Assembly: GCF_031769195.1 (NCBI RefSeq)
Contig: NZ_JAVHNP010000003.1
Span: forward strand, 496,001-560,000
From: Vreelandella sp031769195
GTDB taxonomy: Bacteria; Pseudomonadota; Gammaproteobacteria; Pseudomonadales; Halomonadaceae
Length of the DNA stretch: 64,000 bases
Direction of reading: 5' to 3'
Position 1 is the first letter of the stretch. Every line of letters starts with the position of its first letter. This document shows, piece after piece, positions 17,309 to 25,045 of the stretch. Under the pieces are notes generated by a model. The model saw only the letters and a program-made list of their open reading frames with translations. It searched no databases and was not told where the DNA came from. Both the position numbers and the translations under genes were made by a program.

Positions 17309-20164
17309 ATGCGTCTAACTCGCAAAACTAACACCCCTGCCGCCTCTGGGCTGGGTATTTCCCGTCGTCAGTTCCTAAAGCGCACGGGCGTCGCCACCGG
17401 TGGTGTTGCCGCCGCGGGCTTTATGGGCGCGCCGATGATGCAGCGCACCGAAGCGGCAAACAAAACACCGGTGCTTGACTCTCCCGTCGAGACGAAGCGC
17501 ACCATCTGTTCCCACTGTTCCGTGGGTTGCGGTGTGTATGCTGAAGTACAAGAAGGTATCTGGACGAAGCAAGAGCCTGCCTTTGACCACCCGATTAACC
17601 GCGGCGCGCACTGCGCCAAAGGGGCATCGCTTCGCCAGCACGGCCACTCTACTCGCCGCCTGAAGTACCCAATGAAGCTGGTGGCTGGTGAATGGCAGCG
17701 TATGGACTGGGACACCGCCGTTAACGAAATTGGTGACAAGCTGCTTGAGCTGCGCGACGCTCACGGCCCCGATAGCGTTTACTGGCTGGGTTCTGCGAAG
17801 TTCAGTAACGAGCAAGCGTACCTAATGCGCAAGCTCGCCTCCATGTGGGGCACCAATAACACTGACCACCAGGCGCGTATTTGCCACTCCACTACCGTGG
17901 CGGGCGTAGCGAATACCTGGGGTTATGGAGCGATGACCAACTCGCTCAACGATATGCACAACAGTAAGGCAATCCTGTTCATTGGTTCTAACCCCAGTGA
18001 AGCGCATCCGGTTGCCATGCAGCATATTCTGATCGCGAAAGAGCGCAACAACTGCGAGATTATCGTCGCTGACCCGCGCTTTACCCGTACGGCTGCCAAA
18101 GCCAACAAGTACGTGCGTCTGCGCCCTGGCTCTGACGTTGCCTACATCTGGGGCTTGCTGTGGCACATCTTTGAAAACGGTTGGGAAGATAGCGAGTATA
18201 TCAGTCAGCGCGTTTACGGCATGGACGATGTACGTGCTGAAGTCGCCCAGTTCCCGCCCAGCGTGGTGGAAGATATTACCGGCGTACCGGAAGCCGAGAT
18301 GTTCGATGTGGCCAAGCGCCTTGCCGACAATCGCCCCGGCTGCGTGGTGTGGTGTATGGGTGGAACCCAGCACACCACCGGTAACAACAACACCCGCGCC
18401 TACTGCATTCTAGAGCTAGCGCTGGGCAACATCGGTAAATCTGGTGGCGGTGCCAACATTTTGCGTGGCCACGATAACGTACAGGGTGCTACTGATTTAG
18501 GCCTAGGGTCTGACTCACTGCCGGGCTATTACGGCTTAGCCGAAGAAGCTTGGCAGCATTGGGCCAAAGTGTGGGATGTAGACTACGAGTGGTTGAAAGG
18601 GCGTTTCGACGACACCGAGTACGCCGACGGCAAACCGATGTACACCAGCGGTATTACCGTATCGCGCTGGGTGGACGGCGTGCTGGAAGAGGACGAAAAC
18701 ATCTCCCAGCGCACCGCGTTGAAAGCGATGTTCTACTGGGGCCACGCAGTCAACTCACAAACCCGTGGCGTGGAAATGCAAAAGGCGATGCAGAAGCTGG
18801 AGATGATGGTCATCGTTGACCCTTATCCCACCGTTGCTGCCGTTATGCATGACCGTACCGACGGCGTTTACCTGCTGCCTGCCGCCACTCAGTTTGAAAC
18901 CACCGGTAGCGTCACCGCGACGAACCGCTCGATTCAGTGGCGCGACCAGGTGATTGAGCCGCTGTTTGAGTCCAAGCCTGACCACGAAATCATGTACCTG
19001 TTTGCCAACAAGCTCGGTTTTGGCAATGAGTTCGTGAAAAACGTCGCGATGGAAGGCAATCGTCCGGTCATTGAAGACGTACTGCGTGAAATTAACAGCG
19101 GTATGTGGACTGTGGGCTACACCGGCCAAAGCCCTGAGCGTCTGAAAGAGCACCAGCAAAACTGGCACACGTTCAGCTTTGAGAACCTGCGTGCCCAAGG
19201 CGGCCCCGCCGATGGCGACTACTACGGCTTGCCGTGGCCCTGCTGGGGAACGCCGGAGTTTAAACACCCAGGCTCCCCTAACCTATATGACACCAGCATT
19301 CCTGTGATGGAAGGCGGTATGGGCTTCCGTGCACGCTTCGGTATCGAGCGCGATGGCGTGAACCTGCTGGCGGAAGGCTCGGCACCTGTCGGCGGTGATA
19401 TCGACGACGGCTATCCTGAGTTTAGTGACCAACTGCTTAAAGACCTGGGCTGGTGGGACGACCTGACCGCTGAAGAGAAAGTGGCAGCTGAAGGTAAAAA
19501 CTGGAAAACGGACTTCTCCGGCGGTATCCAGCGTGTGGCCATTGAGCATGGCTGTGCGCCGTACGGTAACGCCAAAGCACGCGCCGTGGTGTGGACCTTC
19601 CCGGATGCGGTGCCGAAGCACCGTGAGCCGCTCTACACTACGCGTCGTGACCTAGTTGAGCGCTACCCCACATGGGACGACTTTGACTCCATCATGCGTC
19701 TGCCCACGATGTACAAAACCATCCAGGACCGCGACAACAGCGCGGATTACCCGATCATTCTGACCTCTGGTCGCTTGGTTGAGTACGAAGGTGGCGGTGA
19801 AGAGACACGCTCCATGTCGTGGCTGGCTGAGCTGCAGCAGGAGATGTTTGTCGAAATTAACCCTGCCGATGCCAACGACATTGGTATCCGTGACGGCGAC
19901 CAAGTGTGGGTGGAAGGCGCTGAAGGCGGTCGGGTCAAGGTAAAAGCACTGGTCACGCCCCGCGTTGATCGCAAGGTGGCATTTATGCCTTTCCACTTTG
20001 GTGGCGTGTTCCAGGGCGAAAGCCTGCACGACCGCTACCCGGAAGGCACCGTCCCTTATGTGATTGGTGAAGCGGCCAACACCGCGACCACCTACGGCTA
20101 TGACCCGGTGACACTGATGCAAGAGACCAAGTGCACCATTTGCCGTATTGAACGCGCCAGCTAA
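17309..20164 (+). CDS. Formate dehydrogenase alpha subunit (Mo/W-bis-MGD, Tat-exported, Cys type)
   Basis: Catalytic subunit that oxidises formate to CO2 in the periplasm and passes electrons to the beta subunit. It is 951 residues long. A Tat signal (SRRQFLKRTG) is at residues 19-28, then the N-terminal 4Fe-4S motif CSHCSVGC with the fourth Cys in RGAHCAKGAS. The active-site metal ligand is Cys192 in ARICHSTTVAGVANTWG, where E. coli FdnG has selenocysteine, so no SECIS element is needed; His193 follows as expected. Molybdopterin domains follow to the C-terminal MopB part. AGGAG lies 7 bases before the start. Confidence 0.95.
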   Translation: MRLTRKTNTPAASGLGISRRQFLKRTGVATGGVAAAGFMGAPMMQRTEAANKTPVLDSPVETKRTICSHCSVGCGVYAEVQEGIWTKQEPAFDHPINRGAHCAKGASLRQHGHSTRRLKYPMKLVAGEWQRMDWDTAVNEIGDKLLELRDAHGPDSVYWLGSAKFSNEQAYLMRKLASMWGTNNTDHQARICHSTTVAGVANTWGYGAMTNSLNDMHNSKAILFIGSNPSEAHPVAMQHILIAKERNNCEIIVADPRFTRTAAKANKYVRLRPGSDVAYIWGLLWHIFENGWEDSEYISQRVYGMDDVRAEVAQFPPSVVEDITGVPEAEMFDVAKRLADNRPGCVVWCMGGTQHTTGNNNTRAYCILELALGNIGKSGGGANILRGHDNVQGATDLGLGSDSLPGYYGLAEEAWQHWAKVWDVDYEWLKGRFDDTEYADGKPMYTSGITVSRWVDGVLEEDENISQRTALKAMFYWGHAVNSQTRGVEMQKAMQKLEMMVIVDPYPTVAAVMHDRTDGVYLLPAATQFETTGSVTATNRSIQWRDQVIEPLFESKPDHEIMYLFANKLGFGNEFVKNVAMEGNRPVIEDVLREINSGMWTVGYTGQSPERLKEHQQNWHTFSFENLRAQGGPADGDYYGLPWPCWGTPEFKHPGSPNLYDTSIPVMEGGMGFRARFGIERDGVNLLAEGSAPVGGDIDDGYPEFSDQLLKDLGWWDDLTAEEKVAAEGKNWKTDFSGGIQRVAIEHGCAPYGNAKARAVVWTFPDAVPKHREPLYTTRRDLVERYPTWDDFDSIMRLPTMYKTIQDRDNSADYPIILTSGRLVEYEGGGEETRSMSWLAELQQEMFVEINPADANDIGIRDGDQVWVEGAEGGRVKVKALVTPRVDRKVAFMPFHFGGVFQGESLHDRYPEGTVPYVIGEAANTATTYGYDPVTLMQETKCTICRIERAS

Positions 20165-20185
20165 CACGACCTGACCTGACAGCAT

Positions 20186-20211
20186 GCCGGTGCGGTTATG
20201 ACCGCACCGGC
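20186..20211 (+). other. Intercistronic hairpin directly before the fdhB ribosome site
   Basis: GCCGGTGCGGT (20186-20196) and ACCGCACCGGC (20201-20211) form an 11-bp perfect stem with a TATG loop. The fdhB Shine-Dalgarno AAGAGGAG starts at the very next base. There is no U-run, so it is unlikely to stop transcription. It could protect the fdhA message 3' end or set the alpha to beta ratio. Confidence 0.6.
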
Positions 20212-20225
20212 AAGAGGAGAACACC

Positions 20226-20840
20226 ATGGCTCAAATGAAATTTATGTGTGACGCCGAGCGCTGCATCGAGTGCAACGGCTGCGTCACTGCCTGTAAGAAT
20301 GCCAACGACGTCGAGTGGGGCATTCAGCGCCGCCGCGTGGTAACACTAAACGACGGCGAAGCGGATGAAATGTCCATTTCCGTTGCCTGCATGCACTGTG
20401 ATGATGCACCGTGTATGGCGGTTTGCCCCACCGACTGTTTCTACAAAACAGACGATGGCATCGTGCTGCATGATAAAGACCTCTGCATCGGCTGCGGCTA
20501 CTGCCTGTACGCCTGCCCCTTTGGCGCGCCGCAGTTCCCTCAGCAGGATGCCTTTGGCGAGCGCGGCAAAATGGACAAGTGCACCTTCTGTGCCGGTGGT
20601 CCCGCCGAAACCAAAGAAGAGGAGTATCAGAAGTACGGCTCCAACCGCATTGCAGAAGGCAAGCTGCCGCTGTGTGCTGAGATGTGTTCTACCAAAGCGC
20701 TGCTGGCAGGTGACGCGCAGGATGTCGCCGATATCTTCCGTCAGCGTGTGGTACACCGTGGCCATAAAGATGGAGCGTGGTCGAACAATCCTCAGGCTAG
20801 CACTGACAACCTTGCCTACGATGCCGCCCGTAAAGGGTAA
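20226..20840 (+). CDS. Formate dehydrogenase beta subunit (4Fe-4S)
   Basis: Electron-transfer subunit that carries electrons from the alpha subunit to the membrane cytochrome b. In 204 residues it shows four cysteine groups: CIECNGCVTACKNAND, CMHCDDAPCMAVCPTDC, CIGCGYCLYACPFGAP and CTFCAG with CAEMCSTKAL, enough for four 4Fe-4S clusters as in FdnH. Unlike FdnH it ends in AYDAARKG without a C-terminal membrane anchor, so it must be held by the other subunits. It has no signal of its own and probably crosses the membrane with the Tat-bearing alpha subunit. Confidence 0.95.
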   Translation: MAQMKFMCDAERCIECNGCVTACKNANDVEWGIQRRRVVTLNDGEADEMSISVACMHCDDAPCMAVCPTDCFYKTDDGIVLHDKDLCIGCGYCLYACPFGAPQFPQQDAFGERGKMDKCTFCAGGPAETKEEEYQKYGSNRIAEGKLPLCAEMCSTKALLAGDAQDVADIFRQRVVHRGHKDGAWSNNPQASTDNLAYDAARKG

Positions 20841-20851
20841 GGAGGCGTGTC

Positions 20852-21952
20852 ATGACAACGTTGACCATGACAAAGGTGCCCTCGCGGGCGCCTAGCGGCA
20901 CCGCTAGCTGGCTACAGCGTGGCTGGCGCCTATGCCTGATGTTGGTGCTGTTGGTAGCGAGTTTGGGCGTCACCCAAATGGCCGTGGCGCAAGCCGACCC
21001 GGATCGTGAAATGACGACGGCTGCCCCCGGCATTACCGCCGACCAGTGGCGTCAGGTTCGCAGTGGCGAGACCGGGCCAAACTATCGTGACTCGCGTTAT
21101 GAAAGTAACTACAACCTGATCAACTCCAGCGGTGAAACGTGGCGAATTCTGCGTAATCGCTGGGTATCACCGTTTGGCATGATTGCCATTGGTGGTATGG
21201 CGGCACTGATTGCGCTGTTCTACTTCATTGTGGGCCGTAAGCATCTCGAAGAGCCGCGTACTGGGCGTAAGCTCTTGCGCTGGTCGCTGCTGATGCGCGC
21301 ACTTCACTGGACCGTCGCTACGCTGTTTATCACCCTCGCGCTGACCGGGCTTAACCTGCTATTAGGCAAGTTCGTGTTCCGCACGCTGTTTGGAGATGCG
21401 GTATGGGCCTGGATGATTGCGGCTTCTAAAGTGCTGCACAACTACCTGGGGCCGATTTTTGGCGTGCTGTTGGTCATCCTGCTGATTAGCCTGATCAAAG
21501 ACAACATTCCCAAAAAGCACGACTGGGTATGGTTCAAGAAAGGCGGCGGCATGATTGGCAAAGGCCATGTGGATGCGGGCTTCTGCAACGGTGGTGAAAA
21601 AGCCTGGTATTGGCTGCTGGCTTCCGTGGGTCTTTTGGTGGTAGCGAGCGGCTTCGTGCTCGACTTCCCCAATTTTGACCAGGGGCGCGATACCATGCAG
21701 TGGGCCAATATCATCCATGCCGTGGGTGCGCTCGGCCTTACCGCCGTCTCGCTGGGTCATATCTACATCGGTACGCTAGGAACAGAAGGCGCGCTAGAGG
21801 GGATGACCACCGGCTACGTGGATGAAACCTGGGCCAAAGAGCATCACAACCTGTGGTACGAAGAGGTCAAGGATCAGGCCATTAGCGAAGAGGAACTGGC
21901 GGCACGTAAAGCAGGCGATAATGGTACTCCTTCGCCAGCCAAGCCAAGCTGA
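20852..21952 (+). CDS. Formate dehydrogenase gamma subunit (cytochrome b556)
   Basis: Membrane cytochrome b that takes electrons from the beta subunit to the quinone pool. The 366-residue protein starts with a signal-like hydrophobic stretch (LCLMLVLLVASLGVTQMAVAQA, about 27-48) and a periplasmic segment, then four or five membrane helices. Candidate haem ligands are in MRALHWTVA, KVLHNYLGP, NIIHAVGA and SLGHIYIGTLGTEGALEGM; the last block is the family's C-terminal signature. The N-terminal extension with NYRDSRYESNYNLI is usual in this longer gamma-subunit group. GGAGG lies 6 bases before ATG. Confidence 0.94.
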   Translation: MTTLTMTKVPSRAPSGTASWLQRGWRLCLMLVLLVASLGVTQMAVAQADPDREMTTAAPGITADQWRQVRSGETGPNYRDSRYESNYNLINSSGETWRILRNRWVSPFGMIAIGGMAALIALFYFIVGRKHLEEPRTGRKLLRWSLLMRALHWTVATLFITLALTGLNLLLGKFVFRTLFGDAVWAWMIAASKVLHNYLGPIFGVLLVILLISLIKDNIPKKHDWVWFKKGGGMIGKGHVDAGFCNGGEKAWYWLLASVGLLVVASGFVLDFPNFDQGRDTMQWANIIHAVGALGLTAVSLGHIYIGTLGTEGALEGMTTGYVDETWAKEHHNLWYEEVKDQAISEEELAARKAGDNGTPSPAKPS

Positions 21953-21989
21953 ATCACGCCATTAAGATAAGTGGACGTGAACGTCCTTT

Positions 21990-22017
21990 GACACCGCCTT
22001 CGGGCGGTGTCTTTTGT
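21990..22017 (+). terminator. Rho-independent terminator of the formate dehydrogenase operon
   Basis: GACACCGCC (21990-21998), a TTCG tetraloop and GGCGGTGTC (22003-22011) form a 9-bp perfect stem, followed by TTTTGTT. This is a textbook intrinsic terminator 38 bp after the gamma-subunit stop. Confidence 0.93.
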
Positions 22018-22056
22018 TATGCTGCACGTTAACAGTTTTTTTAAAGAGGAATCATC

Positions 22057-22407
22057 ATGGCGACATTTGACGAACTGGATGCCACCACCCGTACGGAGCT
22101 AGAAGCCGCCGCGTTTCGCCGTTTACTCAAGCATCTGGATGACAACAAAGATGTGCAGAACATCGACCTGATGATTCTGGCTGACTTCTGCCGTAACTGC
22201 CTCTCTAAATGGCTGGTGACCGCTGCCGACGAGCACGGCACCGCGCTGGATATGGATGCCGCCCGCGAGTATGTCTACGGCATGCCTTACAGCGAGTGGA
22301 AAGCCAATCATCAGGGTGAGGCAACACCAGAGCAGCTTGCCGCCCTTGAGGCTCGCCAAGCCAACAAGAAGGCCAACGACCAGGCCGAGAACGGGCAAAA
22401 GGAGTAG
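22057..22407 (+). CDS. DUF1244 family protein
   Basis: A 116-residue protein of the DUF1244 family, small helical proteins widespread in proteobacteria, with no known function. The family block AAFRRLLKHLDDNKDVQNID followed by ILADFCRNCLSKW is clear at about residues 20-55; the two Cys in FCRNC could bind a metal. The C-terminal part is charged and probably disordered. AAAGAGGA precedes ATG 22057. It starts 40 bp after the formate dehydrogenase terminator and is 3 bp from moaB, so it probably begins a new unit with moaB and moeA. Confidence 0.85.
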   Translation: MATFDELDATTRTELEAAAFRRLLKHLDDNKDVQNIDLMILADFCRNCLSKWLVTAADEHGTALDMDAAREYVYGMPYSEWKANHQGEATPEQLAALEARQANKKANDQAENGQKE

Positions 22408-22410
22408 CGC

Positions 22411-22929
22411 ATGGACGCCATGGAAGCGCTAAATATTGCGGTGCTCACCGTCTCCGATACCCGCACGGAAGAGACCGACCGCTCGGGCCAATCATTGGTG
22501 CAGCGGCTGACGGAGGCGGGCCATCGCTTGGCCGATAAACGCATTGTGCCGGATGACGTGTATCAGATACGTGCAGTGGTAGCCCAGTGGATTGCCGACC
22601 CTGGCGTGCAGGTGGTGCTGACCACTGGCGGTACTGGGTTTACTGGGCGTGACTCCACGCCAGAGGCGGTCTCAGTACTGCTGGATAAGCGTATTGAAGG
22701 CTTTGGTGAGCGCTTTCGCCAACTGAGCGGAGATGAGATTGGCAGTTCCACCATTCAGAGCCGGGCGCTGGGCGGTTTTGCCAACGCCACGGTGGTGTTC
22801 TGTCTGCCAGGCTCAACCGGTGCCTGCCGTACGGGGTGGGACGGCATTTTGGCCGAGCAGCTCGATAGCCGCCATAAGCCCTGTAACTTTGCCAACCTAG
22901 TGATTCCGGGCCGGGGGCAACATGGCTGA
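22411..22929 (+). CDS. moaB: Molybdenum cofactor biosynthesis protein MoaB
   Basis: A 172-residue MogA/MoaB-fold protein that adenylylates molybdopterin before metal insertion. It shows AVLTVSDTRTEETDRSG, LTTGGTGFTGRDSTPEA and a C-terminal FCLPGSTGACRTGWDGI, all standard MoaB motifs. Its end overlaps the moeA gene by 8 bp. MoaB and MoeA act in sequence, so coupling makes sense. Confidence 0.94.
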   Translation: MDAMEALNIAVLTVSDTRTEETDRSGQSLVQRLTEAGHRLADKRIVPDDVYQIRAVVAQWIADPGVQVVLTTGGTGFTGRDSTPEAVSVLLDKRIEGFGERFRQLSGDEIGSSTIQSRALGGFANATVVFCLPGSTGACRTGWDGILAEQLDSRHKPCNFANLVIPGRGQHG

Positions 22930-24127
22930 GTTACAGCCGATTGAAACGGCGCTTGAAGCGCTGTTGGCCGATGTCGCGCCGCTATCTGCTGAGCGTGTCG
23001 CGTTGCATAACGCCGCTGGGCGCGTGCTGGCCGAATCGGTAACGGCCACGCTGGATGTGCCGCCGTTCGATAACAGCGCGATGGATGGCTACGCTCTGCG
23101 CGCTGTTGATGCAGGCAAGCGGCTGCCGGTCAGCCAGCGAATTGCCGCGGGCAGTACTGCGCAGCCGTTGGCAGTGGGCACCTGTGCGCGGATCTTCACC
23201 GGCGGGCAGATTCCTCCCGGTGCCGACTGCGTGGTGATGCAGGAACGGGTGGTCGAGGAGAAGGGCGAGGCGCTTATCCCGGACAATGTTCCTGCCGGCG
23301 ACAACGTTCGCTTACAGGGGCGCGACGTTAGCCAGGGCGATCAACTGCTTAACGCAGGCGAGCGCCTGGAAGCTGCTGCGCTGGGACATTTAGCGGGGCA
23401 AGGTATTACCCATGTAAGCGTACGCCGCCGCCCACGGGTAGCGCTGCTCTCCACGGGGGATGAAATCGTTGACCCCGGTACGCCGTTAAAGCCCGGCCAG
23501 CTCTATAACTCCAACCGACCCATGCTTAAACGGCTGCTGGAAACCTTTGGGGCTGAAGTGGTTCAACTGGTGAGCGTCCCAGATGACTACGCTCACACCG
23601 TCGCGCTGTTACACCATGCGGCGGCTGAGGCCGATGTGGTGGTCAGCACTGGCGGCGTAAGCGTGGGGGAGGAGGACCACGTCAAAGCGGCGCTGGAGTC
23701 GCTTGGCCAGCTTGATATGTGGAAGCTGGCGATTCGGCCCGGCAAGCCGTTAGCGCTGGGTCGCCTGCCTCGGGACGATGGCAGCCAGGCGCGGTTTGTG
23801 GGGCTGCCGGGCAACCCGGTGTCTGGGTTTGTGGGCGCGTGGCTGTTTCTGCGTCCGCTGATGGGGGCGCTATTGGGTTGCCCTGCGCTGGCGGAGCTTC
23901 CGTGCTTAACCGCGACTGCAACGTTTGCCACCGACACCGGCCCGCGCCAGCACTATATGCGGGTGGCGCTGCGCTTTACTCCCAACGGCATTGAGGCGGA
24001 TGCCTTCGATGACCAAAACTCGGCGGTGCTCTCTTCCTGCATCGCTGCTGACGCACTGGCGGTGATTGACCCGCATAGCCAGGTGGGGAAGGGCAGCCAC
24101 GTGCGCTGCTTATGGCTGGTAGGTTGA
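22922..24127 (+). CDS. moeA: Molybdopterin molybdenumtransferase MoeA (copy 2)
   Basis: A 401-residue MoeA with NSAMDGYALRAVDAG, GADCVVMQERVVEE, LLSTGDEIVDPG, VVSTGGVSVGEEDHVKAAL and GLPGNPVSGFV motifs. It is closer to the E. coli MoeA pattern than the 10492-11745 copy. It overlaps moaB by 8 bp. With two MoeA copies in one 14-kb region, this one (beside moaB) is the likelier general enzyme, and the fdhD-linked one the likelier special copy; this is inference. The 3' end overlaps the convergent CheW-like gene by 18 bp. Confidence 0.94.
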   Translation: MAELQPIETALEALLADVAPLSAERVALHNAAGRVLAESVTATLDVPPFDNSAMDGYALRAVDAGKRLPVSQRIAAGSTAQPLAVGTCARIFTGGQIPPGADCVVMQERVVEEKGEALIPDNVPAGDNVRLQGRDVSQGDQLLNAGERLEAAALGHLAGQGITHVSVRRRPRVALLSTGDEIVDPGTPLKPGQLYNSNRPMLKRLLETFGAEVVQLVSVPDDYAHTVALLHHAAAEADVVVSTGGVSVGEEDHVKAALESLGQLDMWKLAIRPGKPLALGRLPRDDGSQARFVGLPGNPVSGFVGAWLFLRPLMGALLGCPALAELPCLTATATFATDTGPRQHYMRVALRFTPNGIEADAFDDQNSAVLSSCIAADALAVIDPHSQVGKGSHVRCLWLVG

Positions 24128-24496
24128 CGCCTGAAGTGGGCTAAGCCGTTCTCCGTTGAGCAGTAACGTGAACGGCTGCTCCGGCTGCTCATCCAGCGCA
24201 ACGCCGCACAGCGCTGGATGCGGCGCGCGGGCGGCCAGTAAGGGCGGCAGTGGGTGAATCGCTGTGCTGGGCAGGTGAATAATCTCGCTGTCGCCGGTAA
24301 TGCCAAGTTGCCAGGCCCCTTGGGCATCGTGGAGCGTTAGCCAGCGTGAAGAGTGGCTCGGCTGTGAAAACAGCAGTTGCTCTAGGGTTGTATAGCGAGG
24401 CTGGGTCACCGCGCTATCAATGCGCCGTACATGACGCGCTTCCATCGCCCAACGGGAGCCGCTTGCAAAGAAGCAGACGCAGGTCACATGGCCCAC
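24110..24496 (-). CDS. Small CheW-like protein at the end of the chemosensory operon
   Basis: A 128-residue protein weakly resembling a CheW domain: a strand like FFASGSRWAMEARHVRRID at the N-terminus, a middle WLTLHDAQGAWQLGITG and a proline-rich end. No catalytic motif is seen. It begins 3 bp after the CheW gene and is the last gene of the operon. It may be a second coupling protein, as Wsp-type systems have two CheW proteins (WspB and WspD). The assignment is tentative. Confidence 0.6.
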   Translation of the reverse strand: MGHVTCVCFFASGSRWAMEARHVRRIDSAVTQPRYTTLEQLLFSQPSHSSRWLTLHDAQGAWQLGITGDSEIIHLPSTAIHPLPPLLAARAPHPALCGVALDEQPEQPFTLLLNGERLSPLQASTYQP

Positions 24497-24499
24497 GGC

Positions 24500-25045
24500 T
24501 TAGCCAAGCCCCTGTTGATAGGCCTGAAACAGGGCATCGGGGTCGAGTAGCGGGGTGGCATGGCGCGCATCATCTGATTGCCACAGGGCGCTCACGTAGG
24601 GCCTTAGGGTGCTGGTAAGGGTTTCTGGGGGTGTTTTGAACGCGCTCATCGGTAGCTCGCAGACGTCATCCAACTGGTCAATTCGCACTGCGCTGCGTAT
24701 GCCTGCCCCTTTCACCATTAGCAGCATGCCTTCGCCCTGAGAGGCGGGTAGCCCCAGCAGCGGTTGAAGCGTGATCAGCGACTCAATTGTCCCCCGTAGG
24801 TGAATGACCCCTTCGGTGGAGTTTGGTAGGCCGGGCACAAAATATACCGACGTATCGCCTTTCAGTATTTCACTCACCGCATGGCCAGGCAGCGCAAACG
24901 GCTGGCCGGATAGCTGAAAAAGTACTACCTGCTGACTTGGCTCATCCACATCAACAATCGCGGTGTCGTGGCTGCGTTCGCTAAGCGCCTGCTCAAAGGT
25001 CATGCCCTGAGGGTCAGAATCTGGCCGTGGGGAATCCGTCATCAT
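24500..25045 (-). CDS. CheW-type coupling protein
   Basis: A 181-residue protein with a CheW domain at about residues 38-175 (VVLFQLSGQPFALPGHAVSEIL, then PNSTEGVIHLRGTIESLITL). It links receptors to the CheA kinase at the inner membrane. An N-terminal extension of about 35 residues is acidic. Two ATG codons in tandem (25045 and 25042) follow GGAGCAGG; the second has the better spacing. Its start lies inside the cyclase gene (32 bp overlap). Confidence 0.85.
   Translation of the reverse strand: MMTDSPRPDSDPQGMTFEQALSERSHDTAIVDVDEPSQQVVLFQLSGQPFALPGHAVSEILKGDTSVYFVPGLPNSTEGVIHLRGTIESLITLQPLLGLPASQGEGMLLMVKGAGIRSAVRIDQLDDVCELPMSAFKTPPETLTSTLRPYVSALWQSDDARHATPLLDPDALFQAYQQGLG

Noticed and set aside
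17870..17920. Possible selenocysteine (UGA) in the formate dehydrogenase alpha gene
   Set aside because: The active-site codon is TGC (Cys192), so there is no in-frame UGA and no need for a SECIS element.
17822..18373. Open frame of 183 codons antisense to the formate dehydrogenase alpha gene
   Set aside because: No start signal or protein features; fully inside a conserved gene.
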